From contig VBPR01000163.1 of the NCBI GenBank assembly GCA_005877345.1, positions 1 through 14,782 of the forward strand: 14,782 bases of DNA, in the 5' to 3' direction. The position numbers and the translations under genes were made by a program. This document shows positions 1-6,762 of the stretch, piece by piece (positions within the stretch are counted from its first letter, which is position 1; each line of letters begins with the position of its first letter). This stretch comes from Nitrososphaerota archaeon (GTDB lineage Archaea > Thermoproteota > Nitrososphaeria > Nitrososphaerales > Nitrososphaeraceae). The notes beneath the pieces are model-generated. The model worked only from the letters and a program-made list of their open reading frames with translations. It ran no database searches and had not been told where the DNA came from.

Positions 1-2
1 GT

Positions 3-503
3 AATTTTGTAGATGAGACGGCTCAAGCAACAGTATCGTTCAGCAGAGCATGGAAAGATGGATTGTCTAGTGGGGATGCGTATTGGGTATTCCCTAATCA
101 GGTAAAGAAGGGCGCTCCAACCGGTCAATATCTTCCAAAGGGTTCTTTTGTCATTGAGGGTAAGAGAAATTTTTGCAAAGGCGTTGAATTAAAATTATCT
201 ATTGGATTAATTCAAATTGAAAATAAGCGATATACAATTGTCTGTGGACCGTCAAATGCTATCAGAAGAAGAAGTTTGGTATTTGCTTCATTGTTGCCTG
301 GCGATTTCGATCCAATGAATCTGGCAAAGAAGGTTAAAAGTGAATTTGTAAGAGTAATCTCTGAATTTGAATCAGATTTAGCAGATTATTTAAAAAAAAT
401 AGACTTAGATGAATTTATTAGAATGTTGCCATCAGGGCAATCCAAAATCGAACGTATTGAAAGAGGTCAATCTATGAATGATATAAAGGAGTGGTTCATT
501 TAG
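3..503 (+). CDS. rqcH: RqcH / NFACT-family ribosome quality control protein, C-terminal part (5' end outside window)
   Basis: The frame is open from the left edge (first full codon at base 3) to TAG at 501-503, so this is the 3' end of a longer gene. The visible start reads NFVDETAQATVSFSRAWKDG and continues through GDAYWVFPNQVKKGAPTGQYLPKGSF and GKRNF. That is the conserved core of the NFACT-R (DUF814) domain. Family knowledge: RqcH/NEMF/Rqc2 proteins bind peptidyl-tRNA-obstructed large ribosomal subunits and, in bacteria and probably archaea, recruit tRNA to add C-terminal degradation tails. The acidic and helical tail and the LPSG element near the end fit archaeal members. The NFACT-N and coiled-coil regions must lie upstream. 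A TTG at 63 could look like a start, but it sits in the middle of the conserved domain. The next gene begins about 80 bases downstream on the same strand. Confidence 0.85.
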   Translation, partial: NFVDETAQATVSFSRAWKDGLSSGDAYWVFPNQVKKGAPTGQYLPKGSFVIEGKRNFCKGVELKLSIGLIQIENKRYTIVCGPSNAIRRRSLVFASLLPGDFDPMNLAKKVKSEFVRVISEFESDLADYLKKIDLDEFIRMLPSGQSKIERIERGQSMNDIKEWFI

Positions 504-581
504 AGTACCAATGGGATCCTTATTCTTGTCCAAGTATGACGTATTATAAAAAAGGAGATTAGAAAGACAATTAAAGTAAAC

Positions 582-1169
582 TTGCTAAATGATATTGTGG
601 CAAAAAAACTTGTAGAAAATACCGATGCAACCATGACGACAAGAGTTCTTGTAAGAGATATTATGAACAGCCCTGTAATCACAGCTGGTCCCAGTGACAA
701 CGTTGTGGAAATTGCAATGAAAATGAAAGAGCACAATATTGGTAGTGTGATTATTACCGAAAACGAAAAACCTGTTGGAATTGTCACTGACTGGGATGTT
801 GTTTCAAACGTTGTTGCAAGTAATTTAGAACTGACATCAATTGATGCTGCAAAAGTAATGAAACCGATACACACAGTCGAAGCAGGAGAAGGAATAACTG
901 AGGCGGCGCGCATATTACGAAAAAATAATATCAAGAGATTGGGAGTAGTTTATAAGGACAGATTAGCTGGAATTATTTCCGCCTCTGACGTTATTGCTGT
1001 TACTCCAGAATTGGTCGATGTAGTGTCTGAGAAGGCGGCTATGATAAGGGGAGAAATTGGTAGACCGGCATCTGCTGTTTCGGGATATTGTGATGATTGT
1101 GGAGAGTGGTCAGATGTATTAATGTACTCTGAAGGTACCTTTACATGCGAAGTATGTAGAGGCTCATGA
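582..1169 (+). CDS. Two-CBS-domain protein with C-terminal zinc ribbon
   Basis: The product has about 195 residues. CBS domain 1 (about residues 22-80) contains VRDIMNSPVIT and PVGIVTDWDVV. CBS domain 2 (about 88-143) contains KVMKPIHTVEAGEGI and LAGIISASDVI. A C-terminal ribbon has Cys170-x2-Cys173 and Cys189-x2-Cys192, likely to bind one zinc ion. Paired CBS domains form a Bateman module that usually senses adenine nucleotides or S-adenosylmethionine. The client is unknown, and the ribbon may contact nucleic acid or protein. The start is uncertain. TTG 582 is taken here, but the Shine-Dalgarno-like AAAGGAGAT at 551-559 is 22 bases away. An in-frame ATT at 570 is better spaced, and ATG 633 gives a shorter form beginning MTTRVLVRDIM. 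It follows rqcH on the same strand and precedes the ATP synthase cluster. Confidence 0.85.
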   Translation: MLNDIVAKKLVENTDATMTTRVLVRDIMNSPVITAGPSDNVVEIAMKMKEHNIGSVIITENEKPVGIVTDWDVVSNVVASNLELTSIDAAKVMKPIHTVEAGEGITEAARILRKNNIKRLGVVYKDRLAGIISASDVIAVTPELVDVVSEKAAMIRGEIGRPASAVSGYCDDCGEWSDVLMYSEGTFTCEVCRGS

Positions 1170-1314
1170 TCTTACTAGGTTGTAAAATACAGTATAATAG
1201 TTATGACACAACTTTACCTAGATTAGCAAAATAAACCAGCCACTCAAATTCGTTTTTCTTCATGATATCTTCCTATCAAAAGATTAAAATCACGTAGTTC
1301 TGAAAAATCAATGA

Positions 1315-1926
1315 ATGAGTTTAAATTCTTTAGAAAGAACCATTGATAAAGTTCTTTCGCAAAAAGAATCAGCACTAATTTCTGAGATTGACTCAGCACT
1401 TCAAAATTCGTTAAAAAATTTAGAATCTTCTAAGAGCAGTCTTCAAGTTGAATATGAAAATATTATTCAATCATCAAAAAAACAGGGTGAAAATCTAAAG
1501 CGTCAGATAATAGGATCAAGCACATTAAACGCTAGGAACAAGGAACTACTTATTATCGAATCAGCTATTGATGAAATTTTTAACAAAGCAAGGGAAAAAC
1601 TTGCAGAAAGGAATAGCCAGAAAAATTATGAAAAATTATTAACCAGAATAATAGAAGATACCGCCGCAAAGCTAGGTTTTGAAATAATCATACAATGTAA
1701 TAAAACTGATTTGAAACTGGTAAAAAAGTTATCATCGGAAATATCAACCGAAAAGAAAATGAAAATAACCGTGTCAGACGAGCTAATAGATATAATTGGT
1801 GGAATTAAAGCAACTTCGGTAGACGGAACAATGACTTTAGATAACACACTTGATTCGAGTATTGAAAGTCTCAAACCTTTAATAAGGAAAGATATAGTCC
1901 ACCTGCTTAGGGGCGAAAATAAGTAG
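1315..1926 (+). CDS. atpE: A-type ATP synthase subunit E (peripheral stalk)
   Basis: The product has 203 residues, the usual size for archaeal subunit E. The N-terminal half (about 1-105) is charged, helical and free of Pro and Gly stretches, consistent with the coiled coil that pairs with subunit H. The C-terminal half is globular, with the family pattern of a strand, an IIGGIKATSVDGTMTLDNTL segment and a closing helix. Subunit E anchors the catalytic A3B3 head to the stator. ATG 1315 is the start; ATG 1311 is in another frame and soon stops. The only promoter-like element upstream is an AT-rich run (AGATTAAAAT, 1281-1290) about 29 bases before the start. The remaining 1170-1280 stretch shows no RNA gene. 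It opens the E-A-B-D cluster, and its stop directly abuts the ATG of atpA (TAGATG). Confidence 0.93.
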   Translation: MSLNSLERTIDKVLSQKESALISEIDSALQNSLKNLESSKSSLQVEYENIIQSSKKQGENLKRQIIGSSTLNARNKELLIIESAIDEIFNKAREKLAERNSQKNYEKLLTRIIEDTAAKLGFEIIIQCNKTDLKLVKKLSSEISTEKKMKITVSDELIDIIGGIKATSVDGTMTLDNTLDSSIESLKPLIRKDIVHLLRGENK

Positions 1927-3711
1927 ATGGTAGCAAAAGGAAAAATAGTATGGGTTAGCGGTCCAGCTGTTAGGGCTGATGGAATGTCATCAGTAAAAAT
2001 GTATGAGACAGTAGAGGTTGGAGAATCAAAATTAATTGGTGAAGTTATCAGATTAACCGGAGATGTAGCTTTTATTCAAGTTTATGAATCTACATCCGGT
2101 CTTAAACCAGGAGAAGAGGTTGTTGGTACAGGACAACCACTTTCGGTCCTTCTTGGTCCCGGAATTATTGGAAGGATTTATGACGGTATACAGAGACCGT
2201 TGGATGACATTGCAGAAAAATCTGGAGCATTCATCGGAAGAGGCATAACTACTAGCCCTGTTGATATGAAGAAAAAATTCAAATTTAATCCAACTGTGAA
2301 AAAAGATGATACTATTTTTGGAGGATCTATTCTCGGGACAGTTGAAGAAACTCCTCTTTTAACTCACAAAATTTTGGTTCCACCAATTTTTCCTGAGGCA
2401 ACAATTACTGAAATTGTCAAGGAGGGCGATTATGATTTAGAAGATGTCATCGGACAGGCTAATAGTAAGAACGGAGATAAAATTGGATTAAAGATGTATC
2501 ACAAGTGGCCTGTTAGAAAACCTCGACCCTATGCTGAAAGATATGATCCGACAGTACCACTAGTTACCGGCCAAAGAATTATCGACACGTATTTTCCAAT
2601 CGCAAAAGGAGGAACTGGTGGTATCCCAGGTGGATTTGGTACTGGAAAGACTGTAACGTTGCATCAAATTGCTAAATGGGCAGACTCTCAGGTTGTTGTC
2701 TATATTGGATGTGGAGAACGAGGCAATGAAATGACAGAAGTACTTGTAGAATTTCCACATTTAATTGACCCTAGATCTCAAAGGCCGTTAATGGAAAGAA
2801 CAGTACTTGTTGCTAATACTAGTAACATGCCGGTCGCCGCTAGAGAAGCATCAATTTATACAGGTGTTACTATTGCCGAGTATTATCGCGATATGGGGTA
2901 TGATGTGGTTCTCGTAGCTGATTCTACAAGTAGATGGGCAGAAGCACTTCGGGAGATGTCAGGTCGATTGGAAGAAATGCCTGCAGAAGAGGGTTATCCG
3001 TCATACTTGGCATCAAGACTCGCTGAATTTTATGAAAGAGCAGGACGAATAAGAGCACTAGGTTCACCAGATCGTTCTGGGTCTGTGACTATAGTGGGCG
3101 CAGTATCTCCATCAGGTGCGGACTTTACCGAACCAGTAACGACTCATACAATTCGATTTATCAAGACTTTCTGGGCACTAGATACTAGATTAGCATATTC
3201 TAGACATTATCCATCAATTAATTGGATGCAGTCTTATTCTGGTTATCTTGAAGATATTTCTAAATGGTGGAAGGAAAACGTAAGCCCTGATTGGTATGAC
3301 TTGAGAGCTGAATCATACCATATACTGCAACGTGAAGATACTCTAAAAGAAATTGTTAGATTATTGGGACCTGAAGCACTTCCAGATGAAGAGAAGCTTG
3401 TCATGGAAGTAGCTAGAATGTTAAAGATTGGTATTTTGCAGCAGAACTCTTTTGATAAGGTTGATACTTATTGTAGTCCAGTTAAACAATTAAAATTGGT
3501 AAGACTTATGGTAAAGTTCTATAAAGAATCACAGAAGGCACTTAAAGAAGGAAAGTCATTAGCAGATATTAGAGCTTTGCCAATAATAACCACTCTATTA
3601 AAAGCAAAATTTGAGGTTACGGATGAACAGATTTCAAAGTTAGATGAAATAGATAAACAACTATCAGATTCATTCAAAGGGGACATTGAGGAGGTAAAGG
3701 TATCTGTCTAA
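1927..3711 (+). CDS. atpA: A-type ATP synthase catalytic subunit A
   Basis: The product has 594 residues, full length for the family. It forms the three catalytic sites of the A3B3 head, interconverting ADP + Pi and ATP. Visible motifs are the N-terminal beta-barrel, the inserted bulge region typical of A/V-type A subunits (about 110-190), the P-loop GGFGTGKT (235-242), the catalytic-glutamate segment GCGERGNE (Glu264) and the Walker B/DSTSRWAEALRE region (about 327-343). PSGADFTEPVT follows near 395-405. The helical C-terminal domain ends at TAA 3709-3711. The P-loop differs from the common euryarchaeal GPFGSGKT at two positions. ATG 1927 follows the atpE stop with no gap, so translation is probably coupled. 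Its last 24 bases carry the ribosome binding site and start codon of atpB. Confidence 0.97.
   Translation: MVAKGKIVWVSGPAVRADGMSSVKMYETVEVGESKLIGEVIRLTGDVAFIQVYESTSGLKPGEEVVGTGQPLSVLLGPGIIGRIYDGIQRPLDDIAEKSGAFIGRGITTSPVDMKKKFKFNPTVKKDDTIFGGSILGTVEETPLLTHKILVPPIFPEATITEIVKEGDYDLEDVIGQANSKNGDKIGLKMYHKWPVRKPRPYAERYDPTVPLVTGQRIIDTYFPIAKGGTGGIPGGFGTGKTVTLHQIAKWADSQVVVYIGCGERGNEMTEVLVEFPHLIDPRSQRPLMERTVLVANTSNMPVAAREASIYTGVTIAEYYRDMGYDVVLVADSTSRWAEALREMSGRLEEMPAEEGYPSYLASRLAEFYERAGRIRALGSPDRSGSVTIVGAVSPSGADFTEPVTTHTIRFIKTFWALDTRLAYSRHYPSINWMQSYSGYLEDISKWWKENVSPDWYDLRAESYHILQREDTLKEIVRLLGPEALPDEEKLVMEVARMLKIGILQQNSFDKVDTYCSPVKQLKLVRLMVKFYKESQKALKEGKSLADIRALPIITTLLKAKFEVTDEQISKLDEIDKQLSDSFKGDIEEVKVSV
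3688..3695 (+). promoter_or_regulatory. Strong Shine-Dalgarno for atpB (GAGGAGGT)
   Basis: GAGGAGGT matches the archaeal anti-Shine-Dalgarno sequence over its whole length and lies inside the last codons of atpA. Eight bases separate it from the CTG at 3704. The first in-frame ATG, at 3761, is 65 bases away. This spacing decides the atpB start call. Confidence 0.7.
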
Positions 3712-5092
3712 AACAACTGGAATTGAGTATACCAAAATAGCAGAAATAAAAGGACCACTTATGATAATAGATGGAGTAACAACAGCTTCATTTGATGAAC
3801 TTGTAGAAATAGAAACAGATGATGGTGAACGACGATTAGGAAAAGTTCTAGAAATAGGGAACGGCAAGGCTGTAGTTCAGGTTTTTGAAGGAACGACGGG
3901 ATTAGCAATTACTGGAACAAGAGTCAAGTTTCTTGGAAAAACTATGGCCATGCCAGTATCCCAAGAATTACTTGGACGCGTATTTGATGGCCTTGGAAGA
4001 CCAAACGATGGCTTCCCTGATCCCGTTGCTGATAAATTTCTTGATGTTAACGGAGAGCCCATGAATCCTCAAAGTAGAGAATATCCAACTTCATTTATTC
4101 AAACAGGAGTTTCTGTCATTGACGGGATGTTGACTTTGGTAAGAGGTCAAAAGCTACCAATTTTTTCTGGTTCCGGGATGCCACACAATATACTAGCGGC
4201 ACAAATTGCACGTCAAGCTACTGTTGTAGGAACAAACGAAGACTTTGCTGTAGTGTTTGCTGCAATTGGTGTCCAGTACTCTGAAGCCCAGTACTTCAAG
4301 AGGAGCTTGGAAGAATCTGGCGCATTAAGAAGGAGTGTATTGTTTGTTAATCTTGCAGATGACCCTGCGATTGAAAGAATTATTACTCCTAGAGTGGCTT
4401 TAACAGTCGCTGAATATCTTGCATTTGATCTTGGAATGCATGTTTTGGCGATTCTAACTGATATGACCAATTATGCCGAAGCACTCAGAGAGATAAGTGC
4501 AGCAAGAGAAGAAGTTCCAGGTAGAAAGGGTTATCCTGGATATCTGTATACTGATCTGGCAAATAATTATGAGAGAGCGGGTAGACTTAAGGGAAAGAAT
4601 GGCAGTGTTACTCAAATGCCGATTCTATCAATGCCAGCAGATGATATTACACATCCTATACCCGATTTGACTGGTTATATCACAGAAGGACAGATTGTCC
4701 TTGGAAGAGATCTATTCAGAAAGGGAATATATCCACCCGTAAACGTAATGATGTCCCTTTCTAGATTAATGAAAGATGGGGTGGGAGAAGGAAAAACTAG
4801 GTCCGATCATATGGAAGTTGGTAACCAATTATACGACGCTTATTCCAGAGCTCAAGAGGTTAGGGCATTAGCAGAAATTGTAGGAAAGGCAGGTTTGACA
4901 GGAGTTGATTTGAAGTATCTTGACGCTGGTGATAGTTTCGAAACCCATTTCTTAAAACAAAGTCCTGACGAAAATAGAAACTTGGATGAAACACTAAGTA
5001 GAGCATGGGATATACTAGCAACATTACCAGAAGGAGAACTAACTAAAATTAAGGACAAACATATTCAACAATATTATAAAGCAAACAAGTAA
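3704..5092 (+). CDS. atpB: A-type ATP synthase subunit B (regulatory/non-catalytic), CTG start proposed
   Basis: The subunit alternates with A in the head and provides the non-catalytic nucleotide sites. As expected for B, there is no P-loop. Family segments are plain: NPQSREYPTSFIQTGVS, GQKLPIFSGSGMPHNILAAQIARQ, NLADDPAIERIITPR, LTDMTNYAEALREISAAREEVPGRKGYPGY and DLTGYITEGQIVL. The first in-frame ATG (3761) lies inside the conserved N-terminal strand. Upstream the frame still reads EYTKIAEIKGPL, which matches the normal beginning of archaeal B subunits. The frame is open only back to a TAA at 3695-3697. In between, CTG 3704 is the one plausible initiator, giving 462 residues, the usual length, and overlapping the atpA stop by 8 bases. 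ATT 3722 is a weaker alternative. TAA is at 5090-5092 and atpD starts 16 bases later. Confidence 0.93.
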   Translation: MSKTTGIEYTKIAEIKGPLMIIDGVTTASFDELVEIETDDGERRLGKVLEIGNGKAVVQVFEGTTGLAITGTRVKFLGKTMAMPVSQELLGRVFDGLGRPNDGFPDPVADKFLDVNGEPMNPQSREYPTSFIQTGVSVIDGMLTLVRGQKLPIFSGSGMPHNILAAQIARQATVVGTNEDFAVVFAAIGVQYSEAQYFKRSLEESGALRRSVLFVNLADDPAIERIITPRVALTVAEYLAFDLGMHVLAILTDMTNYAEALREISAAREEVPGRKGYPGYLYTDLANNYERAGRLKGKNGSVTQMPILSMPADDITHPIPDLTGYITEGQIVLGRDLFRKGIYPPVNVMMSLSRLMKDGVGEGKTRSDHMEVGNQLYDAYSRAQEVRALAEIVGKAGLTGVDLKYLDAGDSFETHFLKQSPDENRNLDETLSRAWDILATLPEGELTKIKDKHIQQYYKANK

Positions 5093-5108
5093 GTAGATAT
5101 TCATCAAA

Positions 5109-5753
5109 ATGTCTTTTGGTAAAAATGTTACTGCAACAAAAATTGAACTGATAAAGATAAGAAGATCTTTGCAAGTTAGTACCATGGTTCACAAAATACT
5201 TGATGATAAAAGAGAAGTCTTACTTAAAAAAATTGATGAAATGATAGAAGAAGCTAACAAGACAAGAGGAGATATATGGTCTCCACTCTCTGATATTTAT
5301 TCAGCAGTTTATGATTCCTACATGTCATTAGGTACATCCACGCTTGAATCAATATCAGATTCTACTCCAGGTATAATGGAAGTGAATGTAAACGTGAGGA
5401 GAATTGTTGATGTTAAGATTCCTACTCTACAGATAAAAACCAAAGAAGGGGGTCAGGATCTTTCTTATGGCTTTTCAGAAACAAATGTCTATGTTGACAA
5501 GGCATCTAAACAGATAAAGAATGTGCTTCCACAGATCTGTAAAGCGGCAGAGTATGAAAATGCAATTTTTAGTCTAGCTAAGGAACTTGAAAAAACACAA
5601 AAATTAATTAATGCACTTGAATTTGTTATTATTCCACAGTATCAAAATGCAATATCCTTCATTAAAGGAACTTTGGAGGAACGTGAAAGAGAAGAATTTG
5701 TCAGACTTAAGAAGGTAAAAGTCGTTTTGGACAAGAAAAAGAATATAGAATAG
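5109..5753 (+). CDS. atpD: A-type ATP synthase subunit D (central stalk)
   Basis: The product has 214 residues, normal for archaeal D. Two long charged helices, at the N-terminus (KIELIKIRRSLQVSTMVHKILDDKREVLL) and the C-terminus (NALEFVIIPQYQNAISFIKGTLEEREREEFVRLKKVK), flank a short middle section. This is the antiparallel coiled coil that rotates inside the A3B3 head, like gamma in F-type enzymes. ATG 5109 is preceded by no clear Shine-Dalgarno. It is 16 bases after atpB, so it is probably co-transcribed. Subunit D normally pairs with subunit F, whose gene is not found in this window. Confidence 0.93.
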   Translation: MSFGKNVTATKIELIKIRRSLQVSTMVHKILDDKREVLLKKIDEMIEEANKTRGDIWSPLSDIYSAVYDSYMSLGTSTLESISDSTPGIMEVNVNVRRIVDVKIPTLQIKTKEGGQDLSYGFSETNVYVDKASKQIKNVLPQICKAAEYENAIFSLAKELEKTQKLINALEFVIIPQYQNAISFIKGTLEEREREEFVRLKKVKVVLDKKKNIE

Positions 5754-5772
5754 AAAAAACCAAAGAATATCT

Positions 5773-5919
5773 ATGGCGGCCAAAAAAATGGATAACGATG
5801 TCATATCAGGATATTTTAAAGAATCAAAACAAAATTTACAATCAGAGCATGATTCGATGGTTGAGAATGTAAAAAATGATATCTCCTCTTACAAGAAAAA
5901 AGCTCTTTCAAATGTCTAA
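5773..5919 (+). CDS. 48-residue hydrophilic helical protein at the end of the atpEABD cluster
   Basis: A complete ORF runs from ATG 5773 to TAA 5917-5919, 19 bases after the atpD stop and on the same strand. The product starts MAAKKMDNDVISGYFKESKQ and ends DISSYKKKALSNV. It is rich in Lys, Ser, Asn and acidic residues, has no Pro or Cys and one Gly, and looks like a single amphipathic helix. I do not recognise a family. Its position, the absence of recognisable atpF and atpH genes, and its helical character make it a candidate small stalk component or assembly factor. That is inference. Canonical archaeal H is about twice as long, so it could be a shortened H-like partner of E or something unrelated. 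No promoter is evident, so co-transcription with atpD is likely. Confidence 0.55.
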   Translation: MAAKKMDNDVISGYFKESKQNLQSEHDSMVENVKNDISSYKKKALSNV

Positions 5920-6130
5920 CCACACTTAGCAATTTCTTAATCTATTATTCCCCAAAAATCTCAATTCCCGTCAACTGTACTATTAGAACTAACTGCTTGA
6001 GGAATGAAAATAAGAATTTTATTAATATAGGATTTGCTGAGGTATGGAACAATTTGCGAAATTATAACAAATGACTGAAATCATTCCATATATTAGATAT
6101 GAAATCAGGCATCTTTCATCCTTCCTTAGT

Positions 6131-6143
6131 TATAATTAAATAT
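6131..6143 (+). promoter_or_regulatory. A-box (TATA-like) promoter of atpK
   Basis: TATAATTAAATAT contains the archaeal A-box-like core AATTAAATA, centred near 6138, 29 bases before ATG 6167. Archaeal transcription starts about 26 bases after the box centre, so the atpK transcript should have at most a few leader bases. The upstream gap (5920-6130) shows nothing else convincing. Confidence 0.6.
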
Positions 6144-6166
6144 GGCCTTCAATTTCGAACCCATGT

Positions 6167-6502
6167 ATGATGAGTGTTAACAGAGAAAAAGTTGGTGTTA
6201 CTCTTCTGACCATTGCTATAACTTCTAGCATTCTAATCTTCTATAACAATTGGGTATATGCACAGGCTAATCAAACGGCTACGTCGGTGGCTGCCAGTTC
6301 ATCCAAGTTTATTGGTGCAGGCATGGCCTTTGGTCTTGCAGCTGCTGGATCAGGAATTGGCTTAGGATTTGTGGGTGCTGCTGGTTTGGCAGCTATAAGC
6401 GATAATCCAAAGATGCAATCTAGAGTCTTCATATTTGTCGGTATGGTAGAATCCATTGCAATCTATGGTATTGTAATGATGTTCATAATCTTGGGTCAGT
6501 GA
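6167..6502 (+). CDS. atpK: A-type ATP synthase subunit K (membrane rotor ring proteolipid)
   Basis: The product has 111 residues. The N-terminus (about 1-34) has basic residues, a hydrophobic stretch and a VYAQA site, which looks like a cleavable signal peptide. Two transmembrane helices follow. The first is Gly/Ala-rich (about 48-76, AAAGSGIGLGFVGAAGLAA), a polar loop reads SDNPKMQSR, and the second (about 87-109) carries VGMVESIAIYG. Glu95 in the second helix is the expected ion-binding carboxylate, so each hairpin carries one site. No Na+-ligand set is obvious, so H+ coupling is assumed. ATG 6167 is chosen; ATG 6163 is out of frame and ATG 6170 directly follows. It has its own A-box and a terminator-like hairpin, so it can be expressed apart from the other subunits, fitting the many copies needed per ring. 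Confidence 0.93.
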   Translation: MMSVNREKVGVTLLTIAITSSILIFYNNWVYAQANQTATSVAASSSKFIGAGMAFGLAAAGSGIGLGFVGAAGLAAISDNPKMQSRVFIFVGMVESIAIYGIVMMFIILGQ

Positions 6503-6544
6503 TTAAAGAAAGACAACTCTGACGAATTTATTCTATTTCTGTGT

Positions 6545-6590
6545 CTACTAAATCTAGTATCTTCGAACTAAATAGTAGCCAAATTTTTTT
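6545..6590 (+). terminator. Hairpin plus T-run after atpK
   Basis: CTACTA (6545-6550) pairs with TAGTAG (6573-6578). Within the loop, TAGT (6555-6558) can pair with ACTA (6567-6570). A run of seven T follows at 6584-6590. This looks like an intrinsic terminator that separates atpK from atpI. The rest of the 6503-6762 gap holds a 4-bp hairpin at 6700-6714 (GTCC/GGAC) of unknown meaning. Confidence 0.5.
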
Positions 6591-6762
6591 GTCAGATATC
6601 TGCTAGTAAAAACAACGATTTTCCATGCTGAACATAGAGATAATTATGGGATAACCAAGGATGGTTAATTGAAAAACCAATATACAAATCACTGAATTAG
6701 TCCTCGAACCGGACAAAAGGGAAAGATTTTAAGGAGAATTAATAATCAAACAACTCAATACT

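Noticed and set aside
500..934. 144-residue minus-strand frame
   Set aside because: It is entirely antisense to the CBS gene and the 3' flank of rqcH. Its composition (Ser/Ile/Phe-rich, no domain) is typical of a shadow frame.
1201..1263. 20-residue minus-strand ORF (MKKNEFEWLVYFANLGKVVS) upstream of atpE
   Set aside because: The sequence looks protein-like and has GGAAG upstream, but it is too short to support without conservation data.
6071..6139. 22-residue plus-strand ORF (MTEIIPYIRYEIRHLSSF...) before atpK
   Set aside because: It runs into the atpK A-box and has no binding site; chance is the simplest explanation.
6700..6716. GTCC-TCGAACC-GGAC hairpin resembling a tRNA T-arm on the minus strand
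   Set aside because: The TTCGA loop is not bounded by the G53-C61 pair required of a T-arm, and no acceptor, D or anticodon arms are found nearby.
6731..6747. Non-standard ATA/ATC start for atpI behind AAGGAG
   Set aside because: ATG 6763 already agrees with the normal subunit I N-terminus, so no earlier start is needed.
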